Source: UMGS1783 sp900555065
Lineage (GTDB): Bacteria > Bacillota > Clostridia > Oscillospirales > UMGS1783
Direction: 5' to 3'
Assembly (NCBI GenBank): GCA_937991645.1
Contig: CALKPL010000025.1
Location: forward strand, 310,001 to 374,000
DNA length: 64,000 bases
Under the pieces are notes generated by a model. That model saw only the letters and a program-made list of their open reading frames with translations, ran no database searches and was not told the DNA's origin. Shown one piece after another: positions 1 through 8,881 of the stretch (positions within the stretch are counted from its first letter, which is position 1; each line of letters starts with the position of its first letter). The translations under genes were made by a program, and so were the position numbers.

Positions 1-802
1 TGGAAGGGGCGACTTTTTTCGCCTGGTCGAACAGATCGCGGACGCGGGACGCGCCCACGCCTACATACAGCTCCACAAAATCGGAGCCGGTAATGCTGAA
101 GAAGGGGACGCGCGCCTCACCCGCCACGGCACGTGCAAACAGGGTTTTACCATTGCCCGGCGGGCCTACAAGTATGATGCCTTTGGGGATTCGTGCGCCC
201 AGTTCGGTAAATTTCTGCGGGTTTTTTAGAAATTCTACGATTTCAGCCAGTTCCTCTTTTTCTTCCTCGGCGCCGGCGACGTCGTCAAACGTGACGCGGT
301 TCTTATCGTCCGCATTCGTCTTGGTGCGCGCCTTGGTGAAGGAAGCGGCCTTACCCGTGCCGGCACCGCCCATCTGGTTGAACATTACATAGAAAATACC
401 GCCCATGATCACCAGAATGATGACATACGGCAGGATACTCTGCCACCACGGGATACCGGCTTCCGGCATGATGTCGTAGCTCTCGATCGTCTTGTTCTCA
501 AACTGTTCGGCGATGGTGTCGCCCACGTCCAGGATAAACAGCTCCACGCTGTAGAGCTTAAATTCCTTCTTCAGTTCGTTTTTGTTTTTGACCGGGTTTT
601 CCGGGTCTTCCTTTAATGTATAGGAAAGGTTATTGCCCTCAATTACAAAATCATTTACTTTACCTTCCCGAAAATGGGTAAGGACAGTGGAATATGTGAG
701 TTTTTCCTGATTCGTACCGGAATCAAACAGGAAATTTGCCAGCAATATCAGTATCAATACGCCGACAAAAAACCATATGCTTCCGCCGCTCTTCTTTTTC
801 AA
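1..802 (-). CDS. ftsH: ATP-dependent zinc metalloprotease FtsH (N-terminal part, truncated by window edge)
   Basis: Membrane-anchored AAA+ protease that degrades misfolded membrane and regulatory proteins. The visible 267 residues show the FtsH plan: a first membrane segment (about 9-26), an extracytoplasmic domain, a second membrane segment (about 122-140), then the AAA module with Walker A GPPGNGKT near 213-220 and the pore-region stretch GSDFVELYVGVGASRVRDLF. The start is TTG at 800-802, chosen because AGGAGG lies just upstream within the end of hpt; no ATG fits. It is the last visible gene of the dnaB-tilS-hpt-ftsH run. Walker A has Asn where FtsH usually has Thr, which still fits GxxxxGK[ST]. 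The second half of the AAA domain and the zinc protease domain lie outside the window. Confidence 0.95.
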   Translation of the reverse strand, partial: MKKKSGGSIWFFVGVLILILLANFLFDSGTNQEKLTYSTVLTHFREGKVNDFVIEGNNLSYTLKEDPENPVKNKNELKKEFKLYSVELFILDVGDTIAEQFENKTIESYDIMPEAGIPWWQSILPYVIILVIMGGIFYVMFNQMGGAGTGKAASFTKARTKTNADDKNRVTFDDVAGAEEEKEELAEIVEFLKNPQKFTELGARIPKGIILVGPPGNGKTLFARAVAGEARVPFFSITGSDFVELYVGVGASRVRDLFDQAKKVAPS

Positions 803-803
803 G

Positions 804-1367
804 TTACTTATCCTCCTTTGTCCCATCCGACTTCATATATACTTCCCGCTTTAATATCCCGACAAAGGGCAGGTTGCGATACCGCTCGTCATAGTCTAAC
901 CCATATCCGACCACAAATTCATCCGGTATCTCAAAACCCTCGTAATCCAGCTGTACGGGAATTTTACGGCGATCGGGCTTGTTCAGCAGCGCGCACAGTT
1001 TGAGCGATGCGGGATGACGCTGCTTCATCAGGTCTATAACGTGGCTCAGCGTCACGCCGCTGTCCAGGATATCCTCCACAAGCAGTACGTCCTTGCCTGA
1101 TATATCCACGTCCATGTCCTTAATGATCTTGGCGGAACCCGTCGTCTGCGTGCCGGAACCGTAACTGGATACGTACATGAAATCAATCGACAACGGCAGA
1201 TCGATATGCCGGATCAGATCGGACATAAAAACACACGAGCCTTTCAATATGCTTACAAGCAGCAGATCCTTGCCCTGATAGTCCTCTGTAATCCGTTTCC
1301 CCAGCTCCTCTATCTTTTCCCGGAGCGCCTGCTCCGATACAAGAATCCGCCCTATGTTATCCTTCAT
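804..1367 (-). CDS. hpt: Hypoxanthine phosphoribosyltransferase
   Basis: Purine salvage enzyme that joins hypoxanthine or guanine to PRPP, giving IMP or GMP. The 187-residue length is normal for the family. The PRPP-binding loop is clear at about residues 94-105 (LLVEDILDSGVT), and the early LKGSCVFMSDL segment is also typical. It overlaps the 3' end of tilS by 11 bases and is followed after one base by ftsH; tilS-hpt-ftsH is a classic Firmicute order. Translation is probably coupled to tilS. Confidence 0.96.
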   Translation of the reverse strand: MKDNIGRILVSEQALREKIEELGKRITEDYQGKDLLLVSILKGSCVFMSDLIRHIDLPLSIDFMYVSSYGSGTQTTGSAKIIKDMDVDISGKDVLLVEDILDSGVTLSHVIDLMKQRHPASLKLCALLNKPDRRKIPVQLDYEGFEIPDEFVVGYGLDYDERYRNLPFVGILKREVYMKSDGTKEDK

Positions 1368-2697
1368 TTGAAATCTCCTTTATGTATATGTTCAAATATT
1401 GCGTTGTCGCGTGATCGGGCCGGCAGTCTGCCGAAGGGCCTATACCGTTGATCCAGGCAATATGCGCGCCCGCCGCAAGCAGAGGGTTGCCGCCGCGCAC
1501 CCGCAGCGGAATCTTGCGGTCGGTATACAGGCGGCGCACAGGCTTGGAACCCACGCCGGGAATGGTGAACCGGTCGCCGCTGCGCATGGCGCGGATTTGA
1601 AGCGTGCGCGGAAGCTTTTTATAATCAAGCGCGTTTAGCGGGTTGGCGTGCCGCCGGTCTTCCAGCCGAAGCGAAATACGCCACGCGCCAAATACACAGG
1701 ATGCGCCGGGCTGCACGGAGACAGGCTCCGGTACGGCTGCGGATACGGGACTTGTCCCCACATGGAGCGCGCCGTATTGCAGTTCGCAGAACACCGCCCC
1801 GCTCAGCTGGGTACGGCTGCCGGTACGACCGGTCTGCACGAGTTCTTCTATAGTATGCATATGCGCCTGATCATATGTTATGCCCGTGCGATCTAAAAGA
1901 AACTGCTTGAGTATCCGGTAGCGCACAGGCTTTGACAGGCCTTTGATCACGGAAACGCGGAGGGCTTCCCCCATCGCCGCTGCGCGATATGCCGCCGCCG
2001 CAAACTGGTCCAGTACGGCGGAATCCGCCGCAAGCAGCTCGCACATAATACTGATATGCTCCACCGCCTTCGAATTGATCCGGCAAAGTTCGGGCAAAAC
2101 GATGTGACGGATGCGGTTGCGGGAATATGATAAATCCGCGTTGGACGCGTCTGTCCGGAACGGCTGGCCCATATCGCGCAGATACTGCTCGATTTCAGCG
2201 CGCTGCAGACAGAGCAGCGGGCGGATGACATTGCCGCGTACAGGCGGGACGCCCTGCATACCCTGCGCACCGGCGCCGCGCGCCATGTGAAACAAAACCG
2301 TTTCCGCATTGTCGTTCATGGTATGCGCCGTGGCAATCCGCGCGGCGGGAAAACCTGCGGCCACGCGGTCGAGAAAGCCGTAACGGGCCGTGCGCGCCGA
2401 AGCTTCGAGGTTGCCGCCGCTTGCACGGACATCCTGCTTCTCACTGAAAAACGGCACATCCAGCCGCAGGCTCAGCTCGCGCACAAAGGCCGCATCTTCA
2501 TCCGAAGCCGTACCGCGCAGGGCATGATTGAAATGCGCGCAGACAAGCTTACGGCCGCGGCCTGTACAGAGGGCCGCCAGAATGTGCAGCATGGCGGTGG
2601 AATCCGCACCGCCGGACACCGCTGCTATAACGGTCTCACAGCCGTCCAGCATACGGTACCGGTCCATGTATTGTTCAACTTTACATTGGAGCGTCAT
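1357..2697 (-). CDS. tilS: tRNA(Ile)-lysidine synthetase
   Basis: Converts C34 of the CAU-anticodon tRNA-Ile to lysidine using ATP and lysine, so that AUA codons are read as isoleucine. The PP-loop SGGADS is at residues 28-33, followed by the N-type ATP pyrophosphatase fold and a TilS-type C-terminal substrate-binding region; 446 residues is within family range. The reading frame is open for 30 codons further upstream, but the ATG at 2695-2697 is preferred because TTTGGAGAAG sits at proper spacing before it and the longer form would run deep inside dnaB. With this start it overlaps the end of dnaB by 17 bases. Confidence 0.94.
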   Translation of the reverse strand: MTLQCKVEQYMDRYRMLDGCETVIAAVSGGADSTAMLHILAALCTGRGRKLVCAHFNHALRGTASDEDAAFVRELSLRLDVPFFSEKQDVRASGGNLEASARTARYGFLDRVAAGFPAARIATAHTMNDNAETVLFHMARGAGAQGMQGVPPVRGNVIRPLLCLQRAEIEQYLRDMGQPFRTDASNADLSYSRNRIRHIVLPELCRINSKAVEHISIMCELLAADSAVLDQFAAAAYRAAAMGEALRVSVIKGLSKPVRYRILKQFLLDRTGITYDQAHMHTIEELVQTGRTGSRTQLSGAVFCELQYGALHVGTSPVSAAVPEPVSVQPGASCVFGAWRISLRLEDRRHANPLNALDYKKLPRTLQIRAMRSGDRFTIPGVGSKPVRRLYTDRKIPLRVRGGNPLLAAGAHIAWINGIGPSADCRPDHATTQYLNIYIKEISNEG

Positions 2698-4024
2698 AGC
2701 GCTTCTCCAAAGATGAGAACTTGGTGTACTTGCCGCTCCACTCCACTTCGACCGTACCGGTTTCGCCGTGGCGGTTCTTGCCGACAACGATCTTCATAAT
2801 ATTCTGCCGTTCCGGTTCGCCGGTGGCGAGCGCGTCGTTCACAAGGAAGAGAACGGAATCCGCGTCCTGTTCAATGGAGCCGGATTCGCGCAGGTCCGAA
2901 AGCTGCGGACGGCCGTCTTTGCGGTCCTCCGTCTTACGGGCCAGCTGTGAAAGCACGATGAGCGGCACGTTGAGCTCCTTCGCCATGATCTTCAGCGCAC
3001 GGGTCATTTCACTGACCTCCTGCACGCGGTTCTCTATGCGGCGGCCGGAAGACATCAGCTGCAGATAGTCCACAATGACAAGGCCGACGTCCTTAAGCCG
3101 GCGGAGCTTCGCTTTCATCTGGCTGACCGTGATATTGCTCGAATCGTCAAAGTAAATAGGACAATCGGCGAGCAGCTTGGTCGCTTCCGCAATTCTGCGC
3201 CAGTCATCGTCCTGCAATTCGCCCGTGCGGAGTTTGTAGTTTTCCACAAGCGCCTGGGACGAGATGATACGGTCGACAAGCTGATCGTTCGACATTTCCA
3301 GTGAAAAAAATGCGACTTTTTTCTTGGCCTTAAGAGCCACGTTTTCCGCAATATTGAGCGCAAGGCTTGATTTACCGATACCAGGACGGGCGGCAACAAT
3401 GATCAGGTCGCTGTTGTGCATGCCGCCCAGAAGGTTATCCAGGTCGGGAAAATAAGTCGGGGTGCCGAGAAACTGCTCCCGGCCCTCGCCCGCCATTTTA
3501 TTATAGCGGTCTATGCTCTCCTGCAGACCTTCGCGCAGGGAATAGAACCCGGTGTTGACGCGGGCATTGGTAATATCATAGATACGCTGCTCCGCATACT
3601 CGACCACTTCGTCCGCGCTGTCGGTCATCTCCATGGCGCGGGTGCGGATCGCGTCCGCCGCCTCTATCATCTGGCGCAGAATGGCCTTCTGCACAATGAT
3701 CCTGGCATAGTTCTCCGCATTCTCAATGGACGGGACGACCTCCGTAAGGGAAAGCAGATACTGCTTGCCTTCCGCTTCGGAGAAAATCCCCTTCGCGCGG
3801 ACTTCATCCAACAGCGTTACATAGTCGATGGGCTTTGCAGCAAGGTTCATGGATAGCATCGTCTCATAAATACGCCGGTGCTGCTCCATGTAGAAGTATT
3901 CGGGACGGAGCAGCGGTATCAGCGTATCCAAAACGGAATAGTCGATAATCACAGCGCCCAAAACAGACTGTTCCGCTTCAAAGCTGAACGGGACGCTGCC
4001 CGTCAGCTGGTCTTCCAACGCCAT
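2681..4024 (-). CDS. dnaB: Replicative DNA helicase DnaB
   Basis: Hexameric 5'-3' helicase that unwinds DNA at the replication fork and recruits primase. The 447-residue protein has the DnaB N-terminal helical domain (about 10-115), a linker, and the RecA-like motor with Walker A (AARPGIGKSS, near 211-220) and Walker B (VIVDYLQLM, near 320). It follows rplI by 34 bases and overlaps tilS. The rplI-dnaB neighbourhood is widespread in Firmicutes. Confidence 0.97.
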   Translation of the reverse strand: MALEDQLTGSVPFSFEAEQSVLGAVIIDYSVLDTLIPLLRPEYFYMEQHRRIYETMLSMNLAAKPIDYVTLLDEVRAKGIFSEAEGKQYLLSLTEVVPSIENAENYARIIVQKAILRQMIEAADAIRTRAMEMTDSADEVVEYAEQRIYDITNARVNTGFYSLREGLQESIDRYNKMAGEGREQFLGTPTYFPDLDNLLGGMHNSDLIIVAARPGIGKSSLALNIAENVALKAKKKVAFFSLEMSNDQLVDRIISSQALVENYKLRTGELQDDDWRRIAEATKLLADCPIYFDDSSNITVSQMKAKLRRLKDVGLVIVDYLQLMSSGRRIENRVQEVSEMTRALKIMAKELNVPLIVLSQLARKTEDRKDGRPQLSDLRESGSIEQDADSVLFLVNDALATGEPERQNIMKIVVGKNRHGETGTVEVEWSGKYTKFSSLEKRYDAPM

Positions 4025-4058
4025 ACCACCGCTCCTTTCCTATCATGATCTTGATTAC

Positions 4059-4505
4059 TTACGCTTCTTTGACGACCACAAATACAGTCGCCGTTATATC
4101 CGGGTACAGCCGGACGACGACCGACGCGGTGCCGCAGCTGCGGATGGGCTCTTCCAGCTGGATCTTGCGGCGGTCCACTTCAAGATGCAACGAGTCCTGG
4201 ATCGCGTCCGCGATCTCTTTTGCCGTGACGGAACCGAACAACTTGCCGTTTTCGCCGGCTTTGACGGCGATTTCCACTGTTTTGCCTTCCAGGCTGTCCG
4301 CCAGCGCGCGCGCAGCAGCTTTTTCCTCGGCGATTTTACGGGCTTTCGCTTCGTTCTGGGACCTCATAACGTTCAGGTTGTTGCTGTTCGCCTCCACCGC
4401 AAGGCCGCGCGGCAGCAGATAATTGCGCGCATAGCCGTCCGACACATTGACAAGTTCGCCTTTTTTCCCCTTGCCCTTTACATCCTGCTGCAGGATTACT
4501 TTCAT
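4059..4505 (-). CDS. rplI: 50S ribosomal protein L9
   Basis: Binds 23S rRNA at the base of the L1 stalk. The 148-residue length is typical. The N-terminal domain starts MKVILQQDVKGKGKKGELV with the family's NYLLPRGLA segment near 29-37, a long connecting helix follows, and the C-terminal domain is complete. Its start overlaps the stop of the upstream yybS-like gene by 4 bases (ATGA), indicating translational coupling. Confidence 0.98.
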   Translation of the reverse strand: MKVILQQDVKGKGKKGELVNVSDGYARNYLLPRGLAVEANSNNLNVMRSQNEAKARKIAEEKAAARALADSLEGKTVEIAVKAGENGKLFGSVTAKEIADAIQDSLHLEVDRRKIQLEEPIRSCGTASVVVRLYPDITATVFVVVKEA

Positions 4506-5527
4506 GAGTTCAGCCTCCCATTCGCTTTTTTAAAGCGCGCGCGCCAGCCGGTAAAACTGTCGACCACGCCAAGAATGATATACAGAGAAGTAAAATCTAT
4601 AAACAAACCGATATACGGGCCGCAGCACGAGAGAACGAGCAGGATCACGACCACGGCTTTTACGCCTGTCCGCTCCGTGTTGCGGGTCAAAAACCGGTAG
4701 GCGCACACGACGCCCGCGATAAACAGAGGTGCAGACAAAATCATTACATAGTTCATAAACACGGCCGAGACGGCGCCTTCCGTCAGCATCCCCAGCAGCA
4801 TGCTCGCTACAAAAGTTCCGGCGGCGACCCGCGATATGCGAAGATCTGCCAGACGCTCGGTCGACACCAGGCCCGGATACTTTTTCGCGGTCAGACCCCG
4901 CGCAAGGGCCTGTGCGACATATGCGGCCGCCATAATAAACGTTGCGATCAGGCCGGGCATATAGAGCAGGATCATCTCAAACATATAATCCTTTTGCGTG
5001 AGCGCCATGGTAACCAGTGCGTCGAGCTGCTCCGATGGATAGTTCGCGTAGAGCTGATGTACCATTGCATAGATTTCATCGTCCAGCGCGTTGCTGATCT
5101 CGTCGAGCGGCCCGGTTATAATCTCCATACTGAGATTGCCCTGGGTCGCATACAGATAAACCGCAAAAAACAGGCCGAGCAGCACGGCCGTCCCCACCGT
5201 AGATACGGCGACAACGCTGGACAGGCTTCCATTGCGGAATATGCCGTAACCTGTGAAGAGGACCAGCCCCAGCAGGAGCAGGAACAGCAGACCTGCGGCA
5301 AGCCATCCGCCCGCCGAAAAATACAGGAGCGCTGCAGAAAGGGCCAGGACCGCATATACGCTGTTTTTCCAGAGCAGATGCCCCGCCAGCATAAAACCCG
5401 CCGCAAAGACGCAGAGAAGCGCGGTGAGCGCAAGCTCGCCACGCGCCAAGATTGACAGCGCCAATATGATGATACCTATCAGGTAATAGCTACCCGCGCG
5501 CCTGATTTGCTCGCTTCTGTCCGCCAT
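4502..5527 (-). CDS. YybS-like (DUF2232) polytopic membrane protein
   Basis: A 341-residue protein dominated by hydrophobic segments, with a soluble stretch around residues 120-160. Its place directly before rplI and dnaB, its size and its Gly/Phe-rich late membrane segments match the YybS/DUF2232 family of Firmicutes, sometimes described as S-component-like; the molecular function is not established. It is the first gene of the run, with a good sigma-A-type promoter 53 bases before the start. The assignment is from context and general resemblance rather than a catalytic motif. Confidence 0.75.
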   Translation of the reverse strand: MADRSEQIRRAGSYYLIGIIILALSILARGELALTALLCVFAAGFMLAGHLLWKNSVYAVLALSAALLYFSAGGWLAAGLLFLLLLGLVLFTGYGIFRNGSLSSVVAVSTVGTAVLLGLFFAVYLYATQGNLSMEIITGPLDEISNALDDEIYAMVHQLYANYPSEQLDALVTMALTQKDYMFEMILLYMPGLIATFIMAAAYVAQALARGLTAKKYPGLVSTERLADLRISRVAAGTFVASMLLGMLTEGAVSAVFMNYVMILSAPLFIAGVVCAYRFLTRNTERTGVKAVVVILLVLSCCGPYIGLFIDFTSLYIILGVVDSFTGWRARFKKANGRLNS

Positions 5528-5579
5528 ATGCGTCCTTACTCCTGTTTACCCAGTTAAAATTCGTTAAATCGTTCAAATT

Positions 5580-5608
5580 ATTATACCATTCAAGTCTTCA
5601 AGTGTAAA
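5580..5608 (-). promoter_or_regulatory. Sigma-A-type promoter for yybS-rplI-dnaB-tilS-hpt-ftsH
   Basis: On the minus strand TTTACA (5603-5608) and TATAAT (5580-5585) are separated by 17 bases, about 50 bases before the first gene of the run. Confidence 0.65.
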
Positions 5609-5696
5609 TAGAAGTTTTAATAATATTTTGTGACGCAAAGTATTTTTTACAGTGAAAAAGACGGCGGTATACGGGCGATAGAAAAGATAACGGCTA

Positions 5697-5725
5697 CAGG
5701 GGGGCGGTTTGCATCCGCCCCCCTG
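5697..5725 (-). terminator. Strong hairpin downstream of spoIIID
   Basis: A perfect 11-bp stem (CAGGGGGGCGG with CCGCCCCCCTG) and a 7-base loop lie 49 bases after the spoIIID stop. There is no clean T-run directly after the stem on either strand, so termination efficiency is uncertain. The hairpin separates spoIIID from the yybS promoter. Confidence 0.6.
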
Positions 5726-5773
5726 GGGTTTCTTATCACAACGCCCGGATAACCGCCGTTTATACGGCTGTGA

Positions 5774-6052
5774 TTACCGGACCGAAGACCTGTTTTCCGC
5801 TACGGATATGAGAGAGTATTTGCGCTTGGTGGCCTGCCCTCCGCGCAGATGGCGTTCCGCCTTGTTTTTGTCAAGCACATGCTTTACCTGCCGATAGAGA
5901 TTCGCATTGATCTTTGGCAGCCGTTCCGTTATATCTTTATGTACTGTGGATTTGGATATGGAGAATTTTTTGCCAGCCGCCCGCACCGTCGCCTCATTCT
6001 CTATAATATAGAGGGCCAGTGTTATCACTCTCTCTTCCGGTAACCCTTTCAC
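5774..6052 (-). CDS. spoIIID: Sporulation transcriptional regulator SpoIIID
   Basis: Mother-cell DNA-binding regulator that tunes the sigma-E regulon and activates sigK-class genes. The helix-turn-helix (ATVRAAGKKFSISKSTVHKD) and the following TERLPKIN and ERHLRGGQATKRKY stretches are diagnostic. The frame is open to a GTG at 6085, but I place the start at the GTG at 6050-6052: AAAAGGGGATGGG lies before it, and the resulting 92-residue protein lines up with the usual length and puts the conserved Glu-Arg pair at residues 7-8. The gene is flanked by hairpins on both sides, so it is probably monocistronic, and sigma-E control is expected from the family. Confidence 0.95.
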   Translation of the reverse strand: MKGLPEERVITLALYIIENEATVRAAGKKFSISKSTVHKDITERLPKINANLYRQVKHVLDKNKAERHLRGGQATKRKYSLISVAENRSSVR

Positions 6053-6405
6053 TGTGTCCCATCCCCTTTTCATCGGTTTCATCACATGTATATGCCGGAT
6101 GGAAACAAAAGATACCAGAAACGAAATGAATTGAAACGGGCTTATGCCGGCGCGTCAGCTTTATGATATGGAATCAACAGACCTCAAAGGCAAAAAAACG
6201 GATATGACAAACGCCATATCCGCGAAGGAAATCGGGATGGTATGGTCGGACGGGTCAGATCCGAACACATCTCCGCTCCCAGTAATCCTCAAAAAGTACT
6301 CTCTGTTTATATATACCGCACAACGCCGATTTTGGAATGAGATTCATGCAGTTCTGCTATTTCCATAAAAAACACGAGCCCATTCCTGTGGAAACACCAC
6401 AAATG
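6053..6405. other. Intergenic stretch between spoIIID and the anti-sigma-like gene
   Basis: It holds the terminator at 6192-6222 for the upstream minus-strand genes and presumably the spoIIID promoter in 6053-6190. A sigma-E-type promoter could not be recognised with confidence. A 74-codon plus-strand frame here has no ribosome binding site and no recognisable product. Confidence 0.5.
6192..6222 (-). terminator. Rho-independent terminator after the ECF sigma operon
   Basis: Read on the minus strand, CGGATATG pairs perfectly with CATATCCG over an 8-base loop and is followed at once by a run of seven T residues. It lies about 185 bases after the stop of the gene at 6406-7260. Confidence 0.85.
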
Positions 6406-7260
6406 TCACATGCTGGCGAAGATTGACTCCAAAACATCCACATCATAGGTTGTTGAGATGATATACGTATTAAATTCATCCATATAGCAGAGCTGATTGA
6501 TATTCTTATTCGAGAGCAGAAAAACGGTGCGTCCGTTAATGGTTTTACGCAGGCCGCTTGTGAAATACCCCTCTATTTCGACCTCGTTGTTGTCGATATC
6601 CGGGTCCAGTTTGCTTATTTTCTGGTTGACGATGCTGATTGAGACACTGTCCTCTCCCTTGACGAGGCTGACCATAATGTTCACCTCGTTTAAAGTGGAT
6701 TCCACGCGCATGCTGTCCACCTTCATATCCGACGGAAGTTCGGACGGCCACAGGAATGCGACGTAACCATTGTCCGACATGTTTTGCTGCAGCAGGCTGT
6801 AAATTTCAGCTGAGCTCATTTCTTCCGCCGTTCCCGTATCGTTCGCATACCGGAGAACAACCGCGTCCTTGGTCCAGGTAGCGAATTCAGACGCTATATT
6901 AAAATCAAACGCTATGGTGGAGACTGTATTGACCACGAACAGGAATACGAGGACTATGCTGAACGAAACAACCACGCGAAGCCGGGCGGGCAGAGCCTTC
7001 AGCCGACGGCGTCCGGCCGGAAGAGGGCCGTGCGCATAAGACTTGGAATCGAATGTAAGATTCGGCATATCCTGATCCAGACGCTCCATTCGCAGCAGTA
7101 TATCCGTAAGCTCTTCGACAAGATCCGTATTCATTTTTTCATCAGGCTTTGCAAGCTCTCTATCCAGGGCGGCTTCTACCGTTTCCCGGTGCAAGGCGCT
7201 GGTTTCTCTTAAAATCTCCTGAAACGCCTTGGTGGATAAAGATTTCCGCATGAGTATCAC
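6406..7260 (-). CDS. Putative membrane anti-sigma factor (DUF4367-like C-terminal domain)
   Basis: A 284-residue protein with a charged cytoplasmic N-terminal part (about 1-92), one membrane segment (about 93-116) and an extracytoplasmic C-terminal domain. It follows the ECF sigma factor by 50 bases on the same strand. That position and topology are those of a transmembrane anti-sigma factor, and the C-terminal part resembles the DUF4367 sensor-type domains found in such proteins. I see no zinc-binding anti-sigma HxxxCxxC motif in the N-terminal part, so the mode of sigma binding is unclear. The function is inferred from context. Confidence 0.6.
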   Translation of the reverse strand: MILMRKSLSTKAFQEILRETSALHRETVEAALDRELAKPDEKMNTDLVEELTDILLRMERLDQDMPNLTFDSKSYAHGPLPAGRRRLKALPARLRVVVSFSIVLVFLFVVNTVSTIAFDFNIASEFATWTKDAVVLRYANDTGTAEEMSSAEIYSLLQQNMSDNGYVAFLWPSELPSDMKVDSMRVESTLNEVNIMVSLVKGEDSVSISIVNQKISKLDPDIDNNEVEIEGYFTSGLRKTINGRTVFLLSNKNINQLCYMDEFNTYIISTTYDVDVLESIFASM

Positions 7261-7310
7261 CTCTTATTATATATACCATAAAACTGCGGTTTTGGAACGA
7301 TTTGCAACAC

Positions 7311-7847
7311 TTAATTCATCAACATACTTGCGATTATCTTTACTTTGTTGACCAGCTGCGTCCTTCGCTTATACACCGCTGAATCGCTCAGACCCAGTTG
7401 CTGTGCTACGGCATGGATGGCCCGGCGCTCTTCAAACAGAAGCACCAGAAGTTCTCTGTCCTCTTTTGTAAGGCGTTTCAGAACTTCTTCTTTCAGCACA
7501 TACAGCTCGTAATCGTTGACATGCTCCAGAAAATCCACTTCATACGACAATTCGTTCTGAACGGACGGCTCGTCGTACGACTTCTGGTCGCGCTCTTTCT
7601 TCATGCGCCGATATTCTTTCATGACAAAATTGTTTGCCACGCGATAGAGCCATGCGCCGACGTGCTCCAGGTCTGTGATGCGGTCGCTTGACTGATACAG
7701 CGTCAAAAACGTATTCTGCGTGCAGTCTTCCGCGCGCGCCGCGTCGCCGTTGAGACGGTGCAGACAATATTTATAAATCGGCTTGCTCCAGCGATCCCAA
7801 ATACTTTTGAACTGCTGTTCCCATTCTTCCGCCTTCATCTGCACCAC
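7311..7847 (-). CDS. ECF-type RNA polymerase sigma factor
   Basis: A 178-residue sigma-70-family protein. Region 2 is visible in residues about 15-85 (EDCTQNTFLTLYQ, then LYRVANNFVMKEYRR), and region 4 at about 115-165 ends in an HTH (AVAQQLGLSDSAVYKRRTQLVNKV). Regions 1 and 3 are absent, as expected for the ECF group. It has a strong ribosome binding site (AAAGGAGGTGG) and its own promoter, and is followed by the membrane partner at 6406-7260. Its regulon cannot be read from this window; the divergent membrane gene at 8039 is one possible target. Confidence 0.9.
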   Translation of the reverse strand: MVQMKAEEWEQQFKSIWDRWSKPIYKYCLHRLNGDAARAEDCTQNTFLTLYQSSDRITDLEHVGAWLYRVANNFVMKEYRRMKKERDQKSYDEPSVQNELSYEVDFLEHVNDYELYVLKEEVLKRLTKEDRELLVLLFEERRAIHAVAQQLGLSDSAVYKRRTQLVNKVKIIASMLMN

Positions 7848-7870
7848 CTCCTTTTTTTCGCTTATTTTTT

Positions 7871-7898
7871 ATTATATCATACACCGGTAATTTGTATA
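7871..7898 (-). promoter_or_regulatory. Extended -10 promoter for the ECF sigma operon
   Basis: On the minus strand the -10 is TATAAT (7871-7876), preceded by TG one base away (an extended -10). A weak -35, TATACA (7893-7898), lies 16 bases upstream. It ends about 24 bases before the sigma gene. Confidence 0.6.
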
Positions 7899-8038
7899 GT
7901 TCTTTTATCAAATTTTATTTATTTCTCAACCGGATTCTTCACTGCGGCCAGGCGCGCTCTTTTTTCATAAAAAGTATTTCTTTTTATCCTTAAATGATGT
8001 ATGATATAAATAACAAAAAACGCTGGAGGCCTTGACGC

Positions 8039-8881
8039 ATGCTGAAACGGAAACTGACGCCGCTGGTACTGCTGCTTTCGCTCGCTTTTATCGGCGCGCG
8101 CTGCTATCAGTACATGTATCTGATAGACAACACGACCGGCTATTATACGCCGCATATATTCAATACGCTGCTGGTGATTTTCGCCTCGGCATGCTGCGTT
8201 TTTCTCGCGGCACCGCTGCTGCTGCGCCGAAGCTGTTTTATAGTGGATATGGTCCGGACGAGCTCCAAGACTTTCTTTTGCATGGTGAATCTCGCCGCCT
8301 GCCTTGCCTTTGCGGCGGTGACGACGATTGGCGTTTACCAGCTTGCCACAGGTGAAAAAAATGGGATTACAGATATACTTATGACTGTTTTTGCTCTGTT
8401 TGCCGTTATATACTTTGCCTACATCTTCATCAACGGCGGCTCGCCCGCCATGGGCAGCGGTATGCACCTGTGTCTGATCGGTCCGATCGGATTTTCTGTA
8501 GTGCGGCTGACAGTGGACTTTAACCAGCTGACGATGAACGCGAATGTATCGGGATATAAATACCTGCTGCTGGGATTAAGCGCGTCCATCTGTTTTTTTC
8601 TCATGTTTGGCCGGTATCAGTTGGAAGGTACGGCAACGCGCGGCGCGTATGTCTTCGCGCGGCTTACCGTATTTCTGCTCGGCGCGGCTTCGGTCAGTCC
8701 CTTAATTATGCATTTTCTGCCCGGCACCGTGTACGCGGAGAGCGTTTCGATCGTATGCCGGTTCGTAGATGTGATCACGATTCTGTATGCATGGTCCTTT
8801 ATCAGTGTCGTACGGATTAACGACGGCGAAAGTGTTTTCAAGCGCGAAAAAGAGGCTATCTCGGTTGCGCAGAAGAGATAG
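8039..8881 (+). CDS. Unknown polytopic membrane protein
   Basis: I do not recognise a family. The 280 residues are mostly hydrophobic with about eight likely membrane segments, short Arg/Lys-rich loops and a basic C-terminal tail ending in AQKR. The start has GGAGG at good spacing. It is divergent from the ECF sigma factor. A second, diverged copy of its last 50 or so codons lies at 10120-10293, directly overlapping the start of the dCMP deaminase gene, so this gene was probably once immediately followed by that gene. Confidence 0.75.
   Translation: MLKRKLTPLVLLLSLAFIGARCYQYMYLIDNTTGYYTPHIFNTLLVIFASACCVFLAAPLLLRRSCFIVDMVRTSSKTFFCMVNLAACLAFAAVTTIGVYQLATGEKNGITDILMTVFALFAVIYFAYIFINGGSPAMGSGMHLCLIGPIGFSVVRLTVDFNQLTMNANVSGYKYLLLGLSASICFFLMFGRYQLEGTATRGAYVFARLTVFLLGAASVSPLIMHFLPGTVYAESVSIVCRFVDVITILYAWSFISVVRINDGESVFKREKEAISVAQKR

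Noticed and set aside
1..802. Asn in the FtsH Walker A (GPPGNGKT) as a sign of an inactive protease
   Set aside because: The residue is at a variable x position of GxxxxGK[ST]; the Lys and Thr are intact, so ATP binding is expected.
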